Assembly: GCA_031373545.1 (NCBI GenBank) | Contig: JANMMT010000150.1 | Location: forward strand, 1 to 64,000 | Direction: 5' to 3' | Origin: JADCCX01 sp031373545 | Lineage (GTDB): Bacteria > Pseudomonadota > Alphaproteobacteria > Rhizobiales > Beijerinckiaceae | Length of the DNA: 64,000 nt | Shown here: piece by piece, positions 42,628-53,351 of the stretch | Position numbering within the stretch: position 1 is the first letter of the stretch | Layout of the letters: every line of letters begins with the position of its first letter | Translations under genes and position numbers: made by a program | Notes under the pieces: model-generated | Databases searched by the model: none | Seen by the model: the letters and a program-made list of their open reading frames with translations, nothing else | Told to the model about the DNA's origin: nothing

Positions 42628-42954
42628 ATGTCCGGATTCGACCAGCGCAAAGACGCGGCCGAGAACAAGCACGCCCACGACGAGCAGATGGCCTTCAAGG
42701 CCAATGCACGACGCGCCAAACTGCTGGGCCTGTGGGCCGCAGAGCAGGTCGGCAAGACAGGTGACGACGCAGCGGCCTATGCCAAAAGCGTCGTAATGGC
42801 TGACTTTGAGGAAGCGGGCGATGAGGACGTGTTCCGCAAGGTGCGCGCTGACCTTGATGCCGCGGGCAAGAGCGACGTCTCTGACCACGTCATCCGCCGC
42901 ACCATGGATGAGTTGCTCGTGACCGCAACCGAGCAGGTCAAAGCCGGAATCTGA
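42628..42954 (+). CDS. F1Fo-ATPase inhibitor subunit zeta (DUF1476)
   Basis: 108 residues from ATG 42628 after AGGAG. MSGFDQRKDAAENKHAHDEQ at the start and KANARRAKLLGLWAAEQVG are hallmarks of the alphaproteobacterial zeta subunit, whose N-terminal part blocks ATP hydrolysis by entering F1, as shown in Paracoccus. The rest is a four-helix bundle. It lies one base before the GTG of rdgB. The ATP synthase genes are not in the window. Confidence 0.9.
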   Translation: MSGFDQRKDAAENKHAHDEQMAFKANARRAKLLGLWAAEQVGKTGDDAAAYAKSVVMADFEEAGDEDVFRKVRADLDAAGKSDVSDHVIRRTMDELLVTATEQVKAGI

Positions 42955-42955
42955 C

Positions 42956-43594
42956 GTGAACCATCGCTTGCTCAAGGGCAAGGTCGTGCTTGCCACCCAC
43001 AACGCGGGCAAGTTGAGGGAGATGCGCGAGCTGATGGCACCTTATGGCATCGAGCTTGTGTCGGCGGGCGATTTGGGCCTGCCCGAGCCTGTCGAAGATG
43101 GCCATATGTTTGCCGAGAATGCGGGCATCAAGGCAAGGGCGGCTGTCAAAGCCACGGAACTGCCTGCATTTTCTGACGACTCTGGCCTGTGTGTGCAGGC
43201 ACTGGACGGCGCACCGGGTATTTTCACAGCCGATTGGGCGGGCGCGCCACGCAGTTGGGAGCGCGCCATGGACAAGGTGCGCCACGAGCTTGAGCAACGT
43301 GGCCACAGCGTGACCGGGCAAGCGGCCTATTTCATGTCGGCTCTCGTGATTGCCTGGCCCGATGGGCACGAGCAGCTGTTTGAGGGCCGTTGTCCCGGTA
43401 CGCTCACCTGGCCGCCGCGCGGCAAGGCGGGCTTTGGCTATGATCCGATGTTCGTGCCCGAGGGCCACACCCGTACCTTCGCCGAGCTGACAGCGGAAGA
43501 AAAGCACGGCCTGCCGCCGCTGGGCACGGGGCTCTCGCACCGTGCGCGGGCTTTCACCGCGCTGGCTGCCGCCTGCCTCGAGCGCCCCGCATGA
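42956..43594 (+). CDS. rdgB: dITP/XTP pyrophosphatase RdgB
   Basis: 212 residues, start GTG. VLATHNAGKLREMRELMAPY is the N-terminal nucleotide loop, SDDSGLCVQALDGAPGIFTA the central catalytic motif, and GLSHRARAFTAL the conserved SHR segment that recognises the base. It hydrolyses non-canonical purine triphosphates to monophosphates and so prevents mutation. It overlaps hemW by four bases (ATGA); the rdgB-hemW pair is widespread in proteobacteria. Confidence 0.95.
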   Translation: MNHRLLKGKVVLATHNAGKLREMRELMAPYGIELVSAGDLGLPEPVEDGHMFAENAGIKARAAVKATELPAFSDDSGLCVQALDGAPGIFTADWAGAPRSWERAMDKVRHELEQRGHSVTGQAAYFMSALVIAWPDGHEQLFEGRCPGTLTWPPRGKAGFGYDPMFVPEGHTRTFAELTAEEKHGLPPLGTGLSHRARAFTALAAACLERPA

Positions 43595-44739
43595 CCGAGG
43601 CATTCGGCGTTTACGTCCACTGGCCCTTCTGCCTCGCCAAATGCCCGTATTGCGATTTCAACAGCCATGTGCGCCACGCCCCGCCTGATCAGGCGCGTTA
43701 TGTGGAGGCTTTTCGCCGCGAGATCACCCACCGCGCCGCGCTCAGCCCGGGCAAGACCGTTAGCAGCATCTTCTTTGGCGGCGGCACGCCCTCGCTGATG
43801 GACCCCGCCACAGTTGCCGCAATCCTGGATGCCATCGCCTCGGCGTGGAGCCTCGCGCCCGGTGCCGAAATCACGCTGGAGGCCAACCCGACCAGCGTGG
43901 ATGCCACACGCTTTCGCGGATACAAGGCAGCGGGCGTCAACCGCCTTTCCATCGGCGTGCAGGCGATGAACGATGCCGATCTCAAATCTCTGGGCCGCCT
44001 GCACACCGTGGCCGAAGCCATGGCGGCGGTGGATGTGGCGGCCAGCATCTTCGAGCGTTATTCCTTCGATCTGATCTATGCCCGCAGCCCGCACCAGACG
44101 CCCGATCTGTGGCGTGCAGAGCTGCGCAGTGCCATCGCGCGGGCCGCCGAGCACCTGTCCTTGTATCAACTCACCATCGAGCATGGCACGGCTTTCGAGG
44201 CGCTCCACCGCGCAGGCAAGCTCGCCATTCCCGACGAGGGTCTGGGCCGCGCGCTCTGGGACGTGACGCAGGAAGAAACCGATCGTGCCGGCATGCCCGC
44301 CTACGAGATTTCCAACCACGCCAAGCCCGGTGCGGAGAGCCGCCACAACCTTGTCTATTGGCGCTATGGTGAATATGCAGGTGTCGGTCCCGGTGCCCAT
44401 GGGCGGCAGGTGGTTGACGGCACGCGCCGGGCCCTGGCGACGGAAAAATCCCCCGAGGCCTGGCTGAAAGCCGTTGAGGCAATCGGCCATGGCCTTGTGG
44501 AAGACGACGCCCTGACATCCGAGCAAGCGGGCGATGAAATGCTCGTCATGGGCCTGCGCCTGGCGGAAGGCATCGATCTGGCACGCTACGAGCAGCTTGC
44601 CAACCGCCGCTTGAACCCCGCCCGCATTGCCGAGCTGACGGGGCACGGCTTTGTGGAGCACACGGGCGATAACCGCCTGCGCGTGACAGCGGAGGGTTTT
44701 CCGGTGCTGGATGCGATTGTCGCTGATCTGGCGGCTTAG
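43591..44739 (+). CDS. hemW: Radical SAM haem chaperone HemW
   Basis: 382 residues. The radical SAM site is Cys 14, Cys 18 and Cys 21 (FCLAKCPYCDF). FFGGGTPSLMDPATVAAILD and the following EITLEANPTSVDATRFRGYK are conserved HemN/HemW motifs. The C-terminal HemW domain (RHNLVYWRYGEYAGVGPGAH) is complete. HemW proteins lack coproporphyrinogen oxidase activity and deliver haem to respiratory enzymes; older annotation calls them HemN-like oxidases. Confidence 0.93.
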   Translation: MTEAFGVYVHWPFCLAKCPYCDFNSHVRHAPPDQARYVEAFRREITHRAALSPGKTVSSIFFGGGTPSLMDPATVAAILDAIASAWSLAPGAEITLEANPTSVDATRFRGYKAAGVNRLSIGVQAMNDADLKSLGRLHTVAEAMAAVDVAASIFERYSFDLIYARSPHQTPDLWRAELRSAIARAAEHLSLYQLTIEHGTAFEALHRAGKLAIPDEGLGRALWDVTQEETDRAGMPAYEISNHAKPGAESRHNLVYWRYGEYAGVGPGAHGRQVVDGTRRALATEKSPEAWLKAVEAIGHGLVEDDALTSEQAGDEMLVMGLRLAEGIDLARYEQLANRRLNPARIAELTGHGFVEHTGDNRLRVTAEGFPVLDAIVADLAA

Positions 44740-44751
44740 GAGCACACAATC

Positions 44752-45783
44752 ATGTCCAGAACAGTCGCCATCACGGGTGTGACCGGCTTCATCGCCTCCC
44801 ATGTGGCTGCCCAGCTTGTCGCCGCCGGGTACACCGTGCGCGGCACCACGCGCAGCATCGCCAAAGCGCAGTCCAACGCGCGCTTCATGGCGGCCATGCA
44901 AGGCGATGGATCACTGAAGCTGTTCGAAGCGGATCTGCTGGATCGTGCGGCCTATGACACAGCATTCGCAGGGTGCGAGACCGTGTTTCACATGGCGAGC
45001 CCCTACACGCTTGAGGCGAAGAACCCACAGGCCGAACTGGTGAACCCCGCCGTGCAGGGCACCAACAACGTGCTGAATGCGGTGATGCGGACGCCGTCCA
45101 TCAAGCGCGTGGTGCTCACCTCCTCCATGGCCGCGGTGACCGACGAGCCCGATGGCCGCGTGCTCACGGAAGCCGATTGGAACACAAAAAGCACACTCAC
45201 CCGCAACCCCTATTACTTTGCCAAAGCCGAGGGCGAGCGCACGGGCTGGGATTTCATGATGCGTGAGACTCCCGCTTTCGATCTGGTGGTGATCAACCCG
45301 TTTCTCGTCATCGGCCCCAGCCTCGTTCCTGGCCTCAACACCTCCAACCACATTCTCGTGGAAGCTTTGACAGGCGTGTTTCCCGCCATCATGCAACTGA
45401 CCTGGGGCATGGTGGATGTGCGCGATGTGGCGCGCGCGCACGTGCTGGCGGCCGAAACGCCAAGCGCCTCCGGGCGCTACCTCTGCGCAGCGGCAAGCGT
45501 CACCATGCGCCACCTCGTTGAAACCTTGAAACCGCTGGCCAAGCCGGGGGAGAAGCTGCCCAAGCTCGCCATCGACAACTGGCTGGGCTCCACCATCGGC
45601 CGCTGGTTCGCCTTCACCCAGCAACCGGGCGCAGCCAGCTACATGAAAACGCACCTGGGCCGCACGCCGCGCTTCGATACGGCCAAGATTCAGAACGAGT
45701 TAGGGCTGAACTACCGGGACATCGACGCGGCCATGGCCGAGACGGTGGCAGACCTGCGCAGTTGGGGACATTTGAAGGGATAG
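44752..45783 (+). CDS. NAD(P)-dependent epimerase/reductase (dihydroflavonol reductase-like)
   Basis: 343 residues with ATG after GGAG. The dinucleotide fold is GVTGFIASHVAAQLVAAGYT, an extended SDR motif T-G-x-x-G-x-x (here Ala replaces the last Gly). The catalytic Y-x-x-x-K is in NPYYFAKAEGERTGWDF, with Ser in TSSMAAV. Family members reduce aldehydes or ketones with NADPH; plant and fungal relatives act on flavonoids or methylglyoxal. The true substrate is unknown. It follows hemW by 12 bases. Confidence 0.87.
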   Translation: MSRTVAITGVTGFIASHVAAQLVAAGYTVRGTTRSIAKAQSNARFMAAMQGDGSLKLFEADLLDRAAYDTAFAGCETVFHMASPYTLEAKNPQAELVNPAVQGTNNVLNAVMRTPSIKRVVLTSSMAAVTDEPDGRVLTEADWNTKSTLTRNPYYFAKAEGERTGWDFMMRETPAFDLVVINPFLVIGPSLVPGLNTSNHILVEALTGVFPAIMQLTWGMVDVRDVARAHVLAAETPSASGRYLCAAASVTMRHLVETLKPLAKPGEKLPKLAIDNWLGSTIGRWFAFTQQPGAASYMKTHLGRTPRFDTAKIQNELGLNYRDIDAAMAETVADLRSWGHLKG

Positions 45784-45874
45784 TGCGGGTTGGCCCCCCA
45801 TCGTCGTTTGTCATTGGGCGGTCACCCTGTTAACAGGCCGGACACATCCGCTGCACGAGGAAGACCAACCGCCT

Positions 45875-46390
45875 ATGACCGAGCGCCCCTCCAGCTACAC
45901 CAAAGATGATCTGCTCGCCTGCGGGCGCGGTGAGCTGTTCGGCCCCGGCAATGCCCAGTTGCCCTTGCCTCCTATGCTGATGTTCGACCGCATCACCCAA
46001 GTTTCCGAAACGGGCGGTCCGCACGGCAAGGGGATGATCCGCGCCGAGTTCGATATTCACCCCGATCTCTGGTTTTTCCCCTGTCATTTCCAGGGCAACC
46101 CGATCATGCCGGGCTGCCTTGGACTGGACGCGATGTGGCAGCTCACTGGCTTTTTTCTAGGCTGGCTTGGCGAGCCGGGCTATGGCATGGCGCTGGCGAC
46201 CGGCGAGGTGAAGTTCAAGGGCATGGTCACGCCCAAGACCAAGCTCGTGGAGTACGGAATCGATTTCAAGCGCGTGATGCGCGGACGCCTTGTTCTGGGC
46301 ATTGCCGACGGCTGGCTCAAGGCGGATGGCGAGCTGATCTACAATGCGACCGATCTCAAGGTCGGGCTGTCAAAGGACAAGGCGAGCTGA
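45875..46390 (+). CDS. fabA: 3-hydroxydecanoyl-ACP dehydratase/isomerase FabA
   Basis: 171 residues. His 71 (WFFPCHFQGNP) and Asp 85 (MPGCLGLDAMWQ) correspond to the catalytic His 70 and Asp 84 of E. coli FabA. It dehydrates 3-hydroxydecanoyl-ACP and isomerises the double bond, the branch point to unsaturated fatty acids. GAGG lies 14 bases before the ATG. It is followed by a small membrane protein gene, fabB and fabI in one run; rhizobia carry the same fabA-fabB-fabI arrangement. Confidence 0.97.
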   Translation: MTERPSSYTKDDLLACGRGELFGPGNAQLPLPPMLMFDRITQVSETGGPHGKGMIRAEFDIHPDLWFFPCHFQGNPIMPGCLGLDAMWQLTGFFLGWLGEPGYGMALATGEVKFKGMVTPKTKLVEYGIDFKRVMRGRLVLGIADGWLKADGELIYNATDLKVGLSKDKAS

Positions 46391-46414
46391 CCTGGCGCGC
46401 CGCAGGAGACGAAC

Positions 46415-47023
46415 ATGAGCGACACCCAATGGTTCTGCGTGATCAACGGCAGGCAGGAAGGCCCCTACGCGGTGGCGACCCTTGCTGGCATGACGGCGCA
46501 GGCACCCCTTGCCGCAGATACAATGGTCTGGACTGAAGGCATGGCGGGCTGGAAACCCCTGTCCGAGACGCCGCTGTACGAGGCCCTGCCCAAGTCCAGC
46601 CTGCCGCCGCGTGTGCCCCTCAGCACGGTGTTTCAGGCGGGAGCGCAGAATATGGCGTCGCAGATGTCCGCCACAATCAACGCCCCGATCGCCAACACCC
46701 AGTCCCCCGGCTTCGTGGATGCGGTGAAGATCTGCTTCAGGAAATATGTGGATTTCAACGGGCGCGCCTCGCGGCCGGAATACTGGTGGTTCTTCCTTTT
46801 CGGTCTGGCGCTATCAATCATCACCATGATGTTTCCCCTGATCAACATGCTGATCAGCCTTGTTCTCATTCTGCCCTCGATCGCGGTGGGCGTGCGCCGC
46901 CTGCATGACATCGACCGCACCGGCTGGTGGCTGCTGATCGGCCTCATACCACTCGTGGGCTTCATCGTGCTGATTATCTTCCTGACCAAGCAGGGCACAG
47001 CTGGCCAAAACCGCTTCGGTTGA
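46415..47023 (+). CDS. GYF_2 and DUF805 membrane protein
   Basis: 202 residues. The first 60 residues form a GYF_2-type domain (QWFCVINGRQEGPYAVATLA, then MVWTEGMAGWKPLSETPLY), and the last 100 a DUF805 domain: VDFNGRASRPEYWWFFLFGL, two helices, then VGVRRLHDIDRTGWW and GTAGQNRFG. DUF805 proteins are inner-membrane proteins of unknown role. It is inserted between fabA and fabB, in the same direction, which is unusual for that operon. Confidence 0.88.
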   Translation: MSDTQWFCVINGRQEGPYAVATLAGMTAQAPLAADTMVWTEGMAGWKPLSETPLYEALPKSSLPPRVPLSTVFQAGAQNMASQMSATINAPIANTQSPGFVDAVKICFRKYVDFNGRASRPEYWWFFLFGLALSIITMMFPLINMLISLVLILPSIAVGVRRLHDIDRTGWWLLIGLIPLVGFIVLIIFLTKQGTAGQNRFG

Positions 47024-47060
47024 GCGGGAACTGATGTTTCAGAATACGAGGAATACAAGC

Positions 47061-48287
47061 ATGCGCCGCGTCGTCATCACGGGAATGGGGATCGTCTCCT
47101 CCATCGGCAACACCATCGATGAGGTTCTGGCCTCGTTGAAGGAGACGAAATCCGGCATCCGCCTTGAGCAAAGCTTCGTGGACCATGGCTTTCGCAGCCA
47201 GGTCTCGGGCCGCCCGACACTCGATGCCTCCACGTTGGTGGACCGCCGCGCCATGCGCTTTCACGGCGGCGGCACGGCCTGGAACCATGTGGCGATGGAT
47301 CAGGCGATCCTGGATGCCGGGCTGATACAGGAGCACATCACCAACGACCGCACCGGCATTGTCATGGGCACCGGTGGCCCCTCCACCATCGCGCTGGTCG
47401 AAGCGGTGGACAAGGCGCGCGAGAGCGGGTCGTCCAAGAAGGTCGGCCCCTTTGCGGTGCCCAAGTGCATGAGCAGCACGGCTTCGGCCACACTGGCCAC
47501 ATGGTTCAAGATTCACGGCGTGAATTATTCCATCTCGTCGGCCTGCTCCACCTCGGCCCATTGCATCGGCAACGCCTACGAGTTGATCCAGTGGGGCAAG
47601 CAGGACCGCGTGTTCGCGGGAGGGGCGGAGGAGCTGGACTGGTCCATGTCCGTACTGTTCGATGCCATGGGCGCCATGTCCTCCAAGTACAACGACCGCG
47701 CTTCCACCGCGTCCCGCGCTTATGACACCAACCGCGACGGCTTTGTGATCGCCGGCGGCGCGGGCGTGCTGGTGCTGGAAGAACTCGAAGTGGCCAAGGC
47801 GCGCGGCGCGAAGATTTACGGCGAGATCGTCGGCTACGGCGCGACCTCCGACGGCTACGACATGGTGGCCCCCTCCGGCGAAGGCGCAGTGCGCTGCATG
47901 CGCCAGGCCCTGGCCACCGTGAAGGGCAAGATCGACTACATCAACACCCATGGCACCTCGACCCCCGTGGGGGACCAGAAGGAGATGGAGGCCGTGCGCG
48001 AGGTCTTCGGCGGCGCGGACAAATCCCCCTACCTGTCCTCCACCAAATCCCTCACCAGCCACTCGCTGGGCGCCACCGGCGTGCAGGAGGCCATCTATTC
48101 GCTGCTCATGCTCAACCACGATTTCGTCTGCGAAAGCGCGCATATCGAAGAGCTGGACCCGGCTTTTGCCGACATGCCCATCGTGCGCAAGCGCATCGAC
48201 AATGCCAGGCTGGAGCGCGTGCTGTCGAACTCGTTCGGCTTTGGTGGCACCAATGCCACGCTGGTGATGCAGCGCTACGAGGGGTAG
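47061..48287 (+). CDS. fabB: Beta-ketoacyl-ACP synthase I FabB
   Basis: 408 residues from ATG 47061 (MRRVVITGMGIVSSIGN); an ATG at 47034 is in frame but the family start and the AGGAA site favour 47061. Cys 162 (ISSACSTSAH) is the acyl-binding nucleophile; the two histidines are in NTHGTSTPVGD and LTSHSLGATG. It elongates the cis-3-decenoyl-ACP made by FabA. It lies two bases upstream of fabI. Confidence 0.96.
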   Translation: MRRVVITGMGIVSSIGNTIDEVLASLKETKSGIRLEQSFVDHGFRSQVSGRPTLDASTLVDRRAMRFHGGGTAWNHVAMDQAILDAGLIQEHITNDRTGIVMGTGGPSTIALVEAVDKARESGSSKKVGPFAVPKCMSSTASATLATWFKIHGVNYSISSACSTSAHCIGNAYELIQWGKQDRVFAGGAEELDWSMSVLFDAMGAMSSKYNDRASTASRAYDTNRDGFVIAGGAGVLVLEELEVAKARGAKIYGEIVGYGATSDGYDMVAPSGEGAVRCMRQALATVKGKIDYINTHGTSTPVGDQKEMEAVREVFGGADKSPYLSSTKSLTSHSLGATGVQEAIYSLLMLNHDFVCESAHIEELDPAFADMPIVRKRIDNARLERVLSNSFGFGGTNATLVMQRYEG

Positions 48288-48289
48288 AC

Positions 48290-49075
48290 ATGACACAACT
48301 CATGTCCGGCAAGCGCGGCCTCATCATGGGCGTCGCCAATCAGAACTCCATCGCTTGGGGCATTGCCACCATGCTGGCGAAGCATGGGGCGGAACTCGCC
48401 TTCACCTATCAGGGCGAAGCGCTGGGCAAGCGCGTGCAGCCACTGGCAACGAGCATCGGCTCCACGCTGGTGCTGCCCTGCGATGTGGAAGACATCGCCT
48501 CGGTGGACGCCGTGGTGGAAGCGCTGCGCGCCGCTTGGGGCCGTGTGGATTTCGTGGTCCATGCCATCGGCTTTTCCGACAAGAACGAGCTGAAAGGTCG
48601 CTACGCTGACACCAGCCGTGCCAATTTCAGCCGCACCATGGTGATCTCGTGTTTTTCCTTCACTGAGATCGCGCGCCGCATCGCCCCGCTGATGACCGAC
48701 GGCGGCTCGATGCTGACGCTCTCCTACGGCGGCTCCATGCGCGCCTCGCCCAATTACAATGTCATGGGCGTGGCCAAAGCGGCGCTCGAGGCCTCCGTGC
48801 GTTATCTGGCGGCAGATTTCGGGCCGGACCGCATCCGGGTCAACGCGCTCTCGCCTGGCCCGGTGCGCACGCTGGCGGGCGCAGGCATCGCCGATGCACG
48901 CGCAACCTATGCCTTCCAGACAGGGCATTCGCCGCTCGGTCGCCCGGTCACGCTGGAAGAGATCGGCGGCTCGGCGCTGTACCTGCTCTCGGATCTGGGC
49001 AGCGGTGTCACGGGCGAAATCATCTACGTGGACGGCGGCTACAACATCATCAACATGCCGCGCATGTCGGATTGA
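48290..49075 (+). CDS. fabI: Enoyl-ACP reductase FabI
   Basis: 261 residues. Tyr 156 and Lys 163 (NYNVMGVAKAALE), with Tyr 146, occupy the same positions as in E. coli FabI. The start KRGLIMGVANQNSIAWGIA is the NADH-binding motif of this SDR branch. It reduces trans-2-enoyl-ACP in the last step of each fatty acid cycle. It is the last gene of the fabA-fabB-fabI run. Confidence 0.95.
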   Translation: MTQLMSGKRGLIMGVANQNSIAWGIATMLAKHGAELAFTYQGEALGKRVQPLATSIGSTLVLPCDVEDIASVDAVVEALRAAWGRVDFVVHAIGFSDKNELKGRYADTSRANFSRTMVISCFSFTEIARRIAPLMTDGGSMLTLSYGGSMRASPNYNVMGVAKAALEASVRYLAADFGPDRIRVNALSPGPVRTLAGAGIADARATYAFQTGHSPLGRPVTLEEIGGSALYLLSDLGSGVTGEIIYVDGGYNIINMPRMSD

Positions 49076-49162
49076 GGACTCAAGCCGATCGCCCGTCGGG
49101 CCATTGCGCAATGCCCGCACTCATCCGACATAAGCTCTGAAACGCTCAAGGATTCGCATCCA

Positions 49163-49732
49163 ATGTCGGACACATCCCCCTCCCCTGGCTGGCACGCCAC
49201 CACCATTCTCATGGTGCGCAAGGGCGGCCATGTGGTCATCGGCGGTGACGGGCAGGTGAGCCTGGGTGCGACCATCATCAAATCCAATGCACGCAAGGTC
49301 CGCCGCCTCGGCAAGGGCAGCGTCATCGCGGGCTTTGCGGGCGCGACAGCCGATGCCTTCACACTCTTCGAGCGACTGGAAGCCAAACTGGAGCAATATC
49401 CGGGTCAGCTCATGCGCGCCTCTGTCGAACTCGCCAAGGATTGGCGTACGGATCGTTACCTGCGCCGCCTGGAGGCCATGATGCTGGTGGCCGACCGTGA
49501 AACAGGCCTGGTGCTCTCGGGCACCGGCGATGTGCTGGAGCCCGAAGGCGGCGTGATGGGCATTGGTTCTGGCGGCATGTATGCGCTCGCCGCCGCGCGG
49601 GCATTGATCGACCAACCGCTGGAGGCCGAGGACATCGTGCGCAAAGCCATGGGCATTGCAGGCGACATCTGCGTCTACACCAACGCAAGCCTTGTCATTG
49701 AATCGATCGCGCTGGATGTGCCGGTCACCTGA
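49163..49732 (+). CDS. hslV: ATP-dependent protease proteolytic subunit HslV
   Basis: 189 residues. The catalytic N-terminal Thr is expected at residue 13 (SPGWHATTILMVRKGG) after removal of a 12-residue propeptide; most relatives have Gly, here Ala, before the Thr pair. GGDGQVSLGATIIKSNARKV follows, with the conserved Lys. IGSGGMYALAAARAL is another HslV motif. HslV forms the proteolytic core of HslUV; its partner hslU lies 2.3 kb away, beyond a chemoreceptor gene on the other strand. Confidence 0.94.
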   Translation: MSDTSPSPGWHATTILMVRKGGHVVIGGDGQVSLGATIIKSNARKVRRLGKGSVIAGFAGATADAFTLFERLEAKLEQYPGQLMRASVELAKDWRTDRYLRRLEAMMLVADRETGLVLSGTGDVLEPEGGVMGIGSGGMYALAAARALIDQPLEAEDIVRKAMGIAGDICVYTNASLVIESIALDVPVT

Positions 49733-49749
49733 CGCGCCTCCGTTGGCTT

Positions 49750-51756
49750 TCAGGCCGCGCGCACCACGCGCAAAAAGTCATCGACCTCCCGTTTGAGCTG
49801 GTCGCTGCCGATCATCAGTTCGTGCGCCGTAACGGCAAGCTCTTCGGCCGCAGCGCCACTGCTGCTCACCTGATGGCCCACTTCGGAAATGCGCGCACTG
49901 ACGGTTTGCGACGACTGCGCCACATATTGCACATCGCGCGAGATTTCCGCTGTTGTGGCTGTCTGCTGCGACACTGCGACAGAGATAGCGGTCGACACAT
50001 CCGCAAGGCTGGCAATGTCGCGCAAGACCCCGCTCATGCCCTCGACTGATTGCTGCGCGGCAAAGGACATGGCCTGTACATAGGAGGCAATGGTCGATGT
50101 GGCGGACGAGGTTTGACTGGCGAGTTGCTTGACCTCGTTTGCCACCACAGCGAAACCGCGACCTGCCTCTCCAGCCCTCGCCGCCTCAATGGTCGCATTC
50201 AGCGCGAGGAGATTGGTCTGCTCGGCGATCGTGCGGATCATGTTGACGATCTCGGCGATCTTGGCGGCGGAGGACATCAACTCCTGTCCGGCTGATTCTG
50301 ACCCGCGTGCCCTGTCCGTGACGGACCGTGAGACGGCGGAGGCATGTGCGGCCTGTCTGTCGATTTCGGCGATGGAAGATGTCATCTCCTCTGTGGCGCG
50401 GGCCACCGAAGAGGCATTGTTCGACACGTCCTGCGACGAGTCCGCCGCCTGACCGGAAGCGACCTGGCTCATTTCGGCCGTGCGCGCCAATTCGTCGGAT
50501 GCGGCGGCCAGTTGGGCCGACAGTGCGTTGACCTGCGTGACGATGCTGCCGACGCTTGCCTCGAAGGAATCAGCCAGTCCATGGGCCTCCTGCCGGCGTG
50601 CCTCGGCCAGCGCATTGGCCTGCTTGCGATCACGCGCGGCATCGGCCTGCGCTTGCTCGACCAGCTTGCCCTTGAAGAGATCGATGGCGGTGGCCATGGC
50701 GCCCAGTTCATCACGGCGCCCACGCCCGGGCAGTTCCACATCGAATTGTCCGGCCCCCAGCTTCTGAATGGCACCTGTCATCTGCCCGAGTGGAGTGCTG
50801 ATCGAGCGTCCGATCAGGAGGACAAGAATGGCGGTCGCCGCAAGAGAAATGCCCATGACCAGCCACATGAACTGCGTGAGGTGGGCGATTTCGACGTCTA
50901 CGGCCTGTGCGGTCTGTGCCTTGTAATCCTTGATGAGCGTGTTGATCTCGCCCACGACAGGTTCCACTTGCTCGAAGGAGCGGTCGAGCAGGCCGCGCGC
51001 CTCCTCAAAAGCAAGCGCCGTGCGCATCCATATCCGGAACGCCTCCTGGTAGGTTGCAAGGAGCTTGAGAATGGTGTCTTTCTCGGCACCTGTGACGGGC
51101 GCTCCAGCAAGCATGGTCCTGAACTCGGCGACGCGCTTGTCAAACTCTTCGCCAAAAACCGGACGCAGACGCATCATGAAATCTTTTTCATGCCTGCGCA
51201 TCATGAGCATGAGAACAGACAGACGCGGCTGATCGTGGTGAACCAGCGAAAGCTCGATGTCGTGCACGGCGGCCCGCAGCTTTCCCTCGACACCTTCTTT
51301 TTCGTTGAGGCCGAGGTTCACCCGGTAAGTGGCAACACGACCGAGCTGATTTTCATATGCTTTGAGTTTCTCGGCCAAATCTGTTGCCTTGCGCGCGATT
51401 TCGGCATGCCCAAGAGCATGAGAATCCTTTTTTATGGCATCGAGGGCGGTCGAGATTGCGCGCATCGCCGTATCATGCCGTTCAAGGTTGGATTGATCCT
51501 TTGTGAGCAGGAAGTTCTTCTCAAAGACGCGCACCTCCATGCTTTGCAGGGCCACGACACCGCGCTTGGCATCGATCGCATCGGCTGCAAGTTGCGACGC
51601 GGTGCTGACCGCGATCCGGGTCTGGATGTGCCAGTATGTTCCCGCCACAATCAGCATCCCGGCGACAGCCACGAGCCCGATCAGACCGATTCTGAAGCCA
51701 ATCTTACCGAAATTGATCATGCCAAGTGCGTTTTCATGGGTATCGGTTGGCATGAA
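49750..51756 (-). CDS. Methyl-accepting chemotaxis protein with HBM-type sensor
   Basis: 668 residues from ATG 51756 (TTG at 51783 possible). Membrane helices lie at about 20-41 and 295-318. The periplasmic part between them shows the helical bimodular (HBM) signatures LNEKEGVEGKLRAAVHDIE and MMRRHEKDFMMR. A HAMP region follows, then a signalling domain with the hairpin tip IAEQTNLLALNATIEAARAG followed by EAGRGFAVVANEVKQLA. HBM receptors such as McpS bind TCA intermediates or similar acids; the ligand here is unknown. It stands between hslV and hslU. Confidence 0.93.
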   Translation of the reverse strand, partial: FMPTDTHENALGMINFGKIGFRIGLIGLVAVAGMLIVAGTYWHIQTRIAVSTASQLAADAIDAKRGVVALQSMEVRVFEKNFLLTKDQSNLERHDTAMRAISTALDAIKKDSHALGHAEIARKATDLAEKLKAYENQLGRVATYRVNLGLNEKEGVEGKLRAAVHDIELSLVHHDQPRLSVLMLMMRRHEKDFMMRLRPVFGEEFDKRVAEFRTMLAGAPVTGAEKDTILKLLATYQEAFRIWMRTALAFEEARGLLDRSFEQVEPVVGEINTLIKDYKAQTAQAVDVEIAHLTQFMWLVMGISLAATAILVLLIGRSISTPLGQMTGAIQKLGAGQFDVELPGRGRRDELGAMATAIDLFKGKLVEQAQADAARDRKQANALAEARRQEAHGLADSFEASVGSIVTQVNALSAQLAAASDELARTAEMSQVASGQAADSSQDVSNNASSVARATEEMTSSIAEIDRQAAHASAVSRSVTDRARGSESAGQELMSSAAKIAEIVNMIRTIAEQTNLLALNATIEAARAGEAGRGFAVVANEVKQLASQTSSATSTIASYVQAMSFAAQQSVEGMSGVLRDIASLADVSTAISVAVSQQTATTAEISRDVQYVAQSSQTVSARISEVGHQVSSSGAAAEELAVTAHELMIGSDQLKREVDDFLRVVRAA

Positions 51757-52001
51757 GGGTCCATCACGGCGCAGTTGTTTCAATATTGATGATAACTTTG
51801 CATCAATAGATTAAATGCCTGTCAATTTTCCGAGATTGCTCAAATCTAGGTTTGGGCCTCTGCGTCACTTTCCGCAGGCTTGCCTGGACAATGAGGCGTA
51901 CAGGCCACCCCAGAAAACCCTTTGGGGTAGCAATTCGCGTGAGCCATGCCTAGGTGTAGTTGGATGCCCTCCCTCACCTCCTCCTCAAGAAGCCCTCACA
52001 C

Positions 52002-53345
<1,344 letters not shown>

Positions 53346-53351
53346 TGACAT

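Noticed and set aside
43438..44901. 487-codon frame on the minus strand
   Set aside because: Antisense to rdgB and hemW, both of which have clear catalytic motifs.
46974..48296. 440-codon frame on the minus strand
   Set aside because: Antisense to fabB, which carries the intact Cys-His-His triad.
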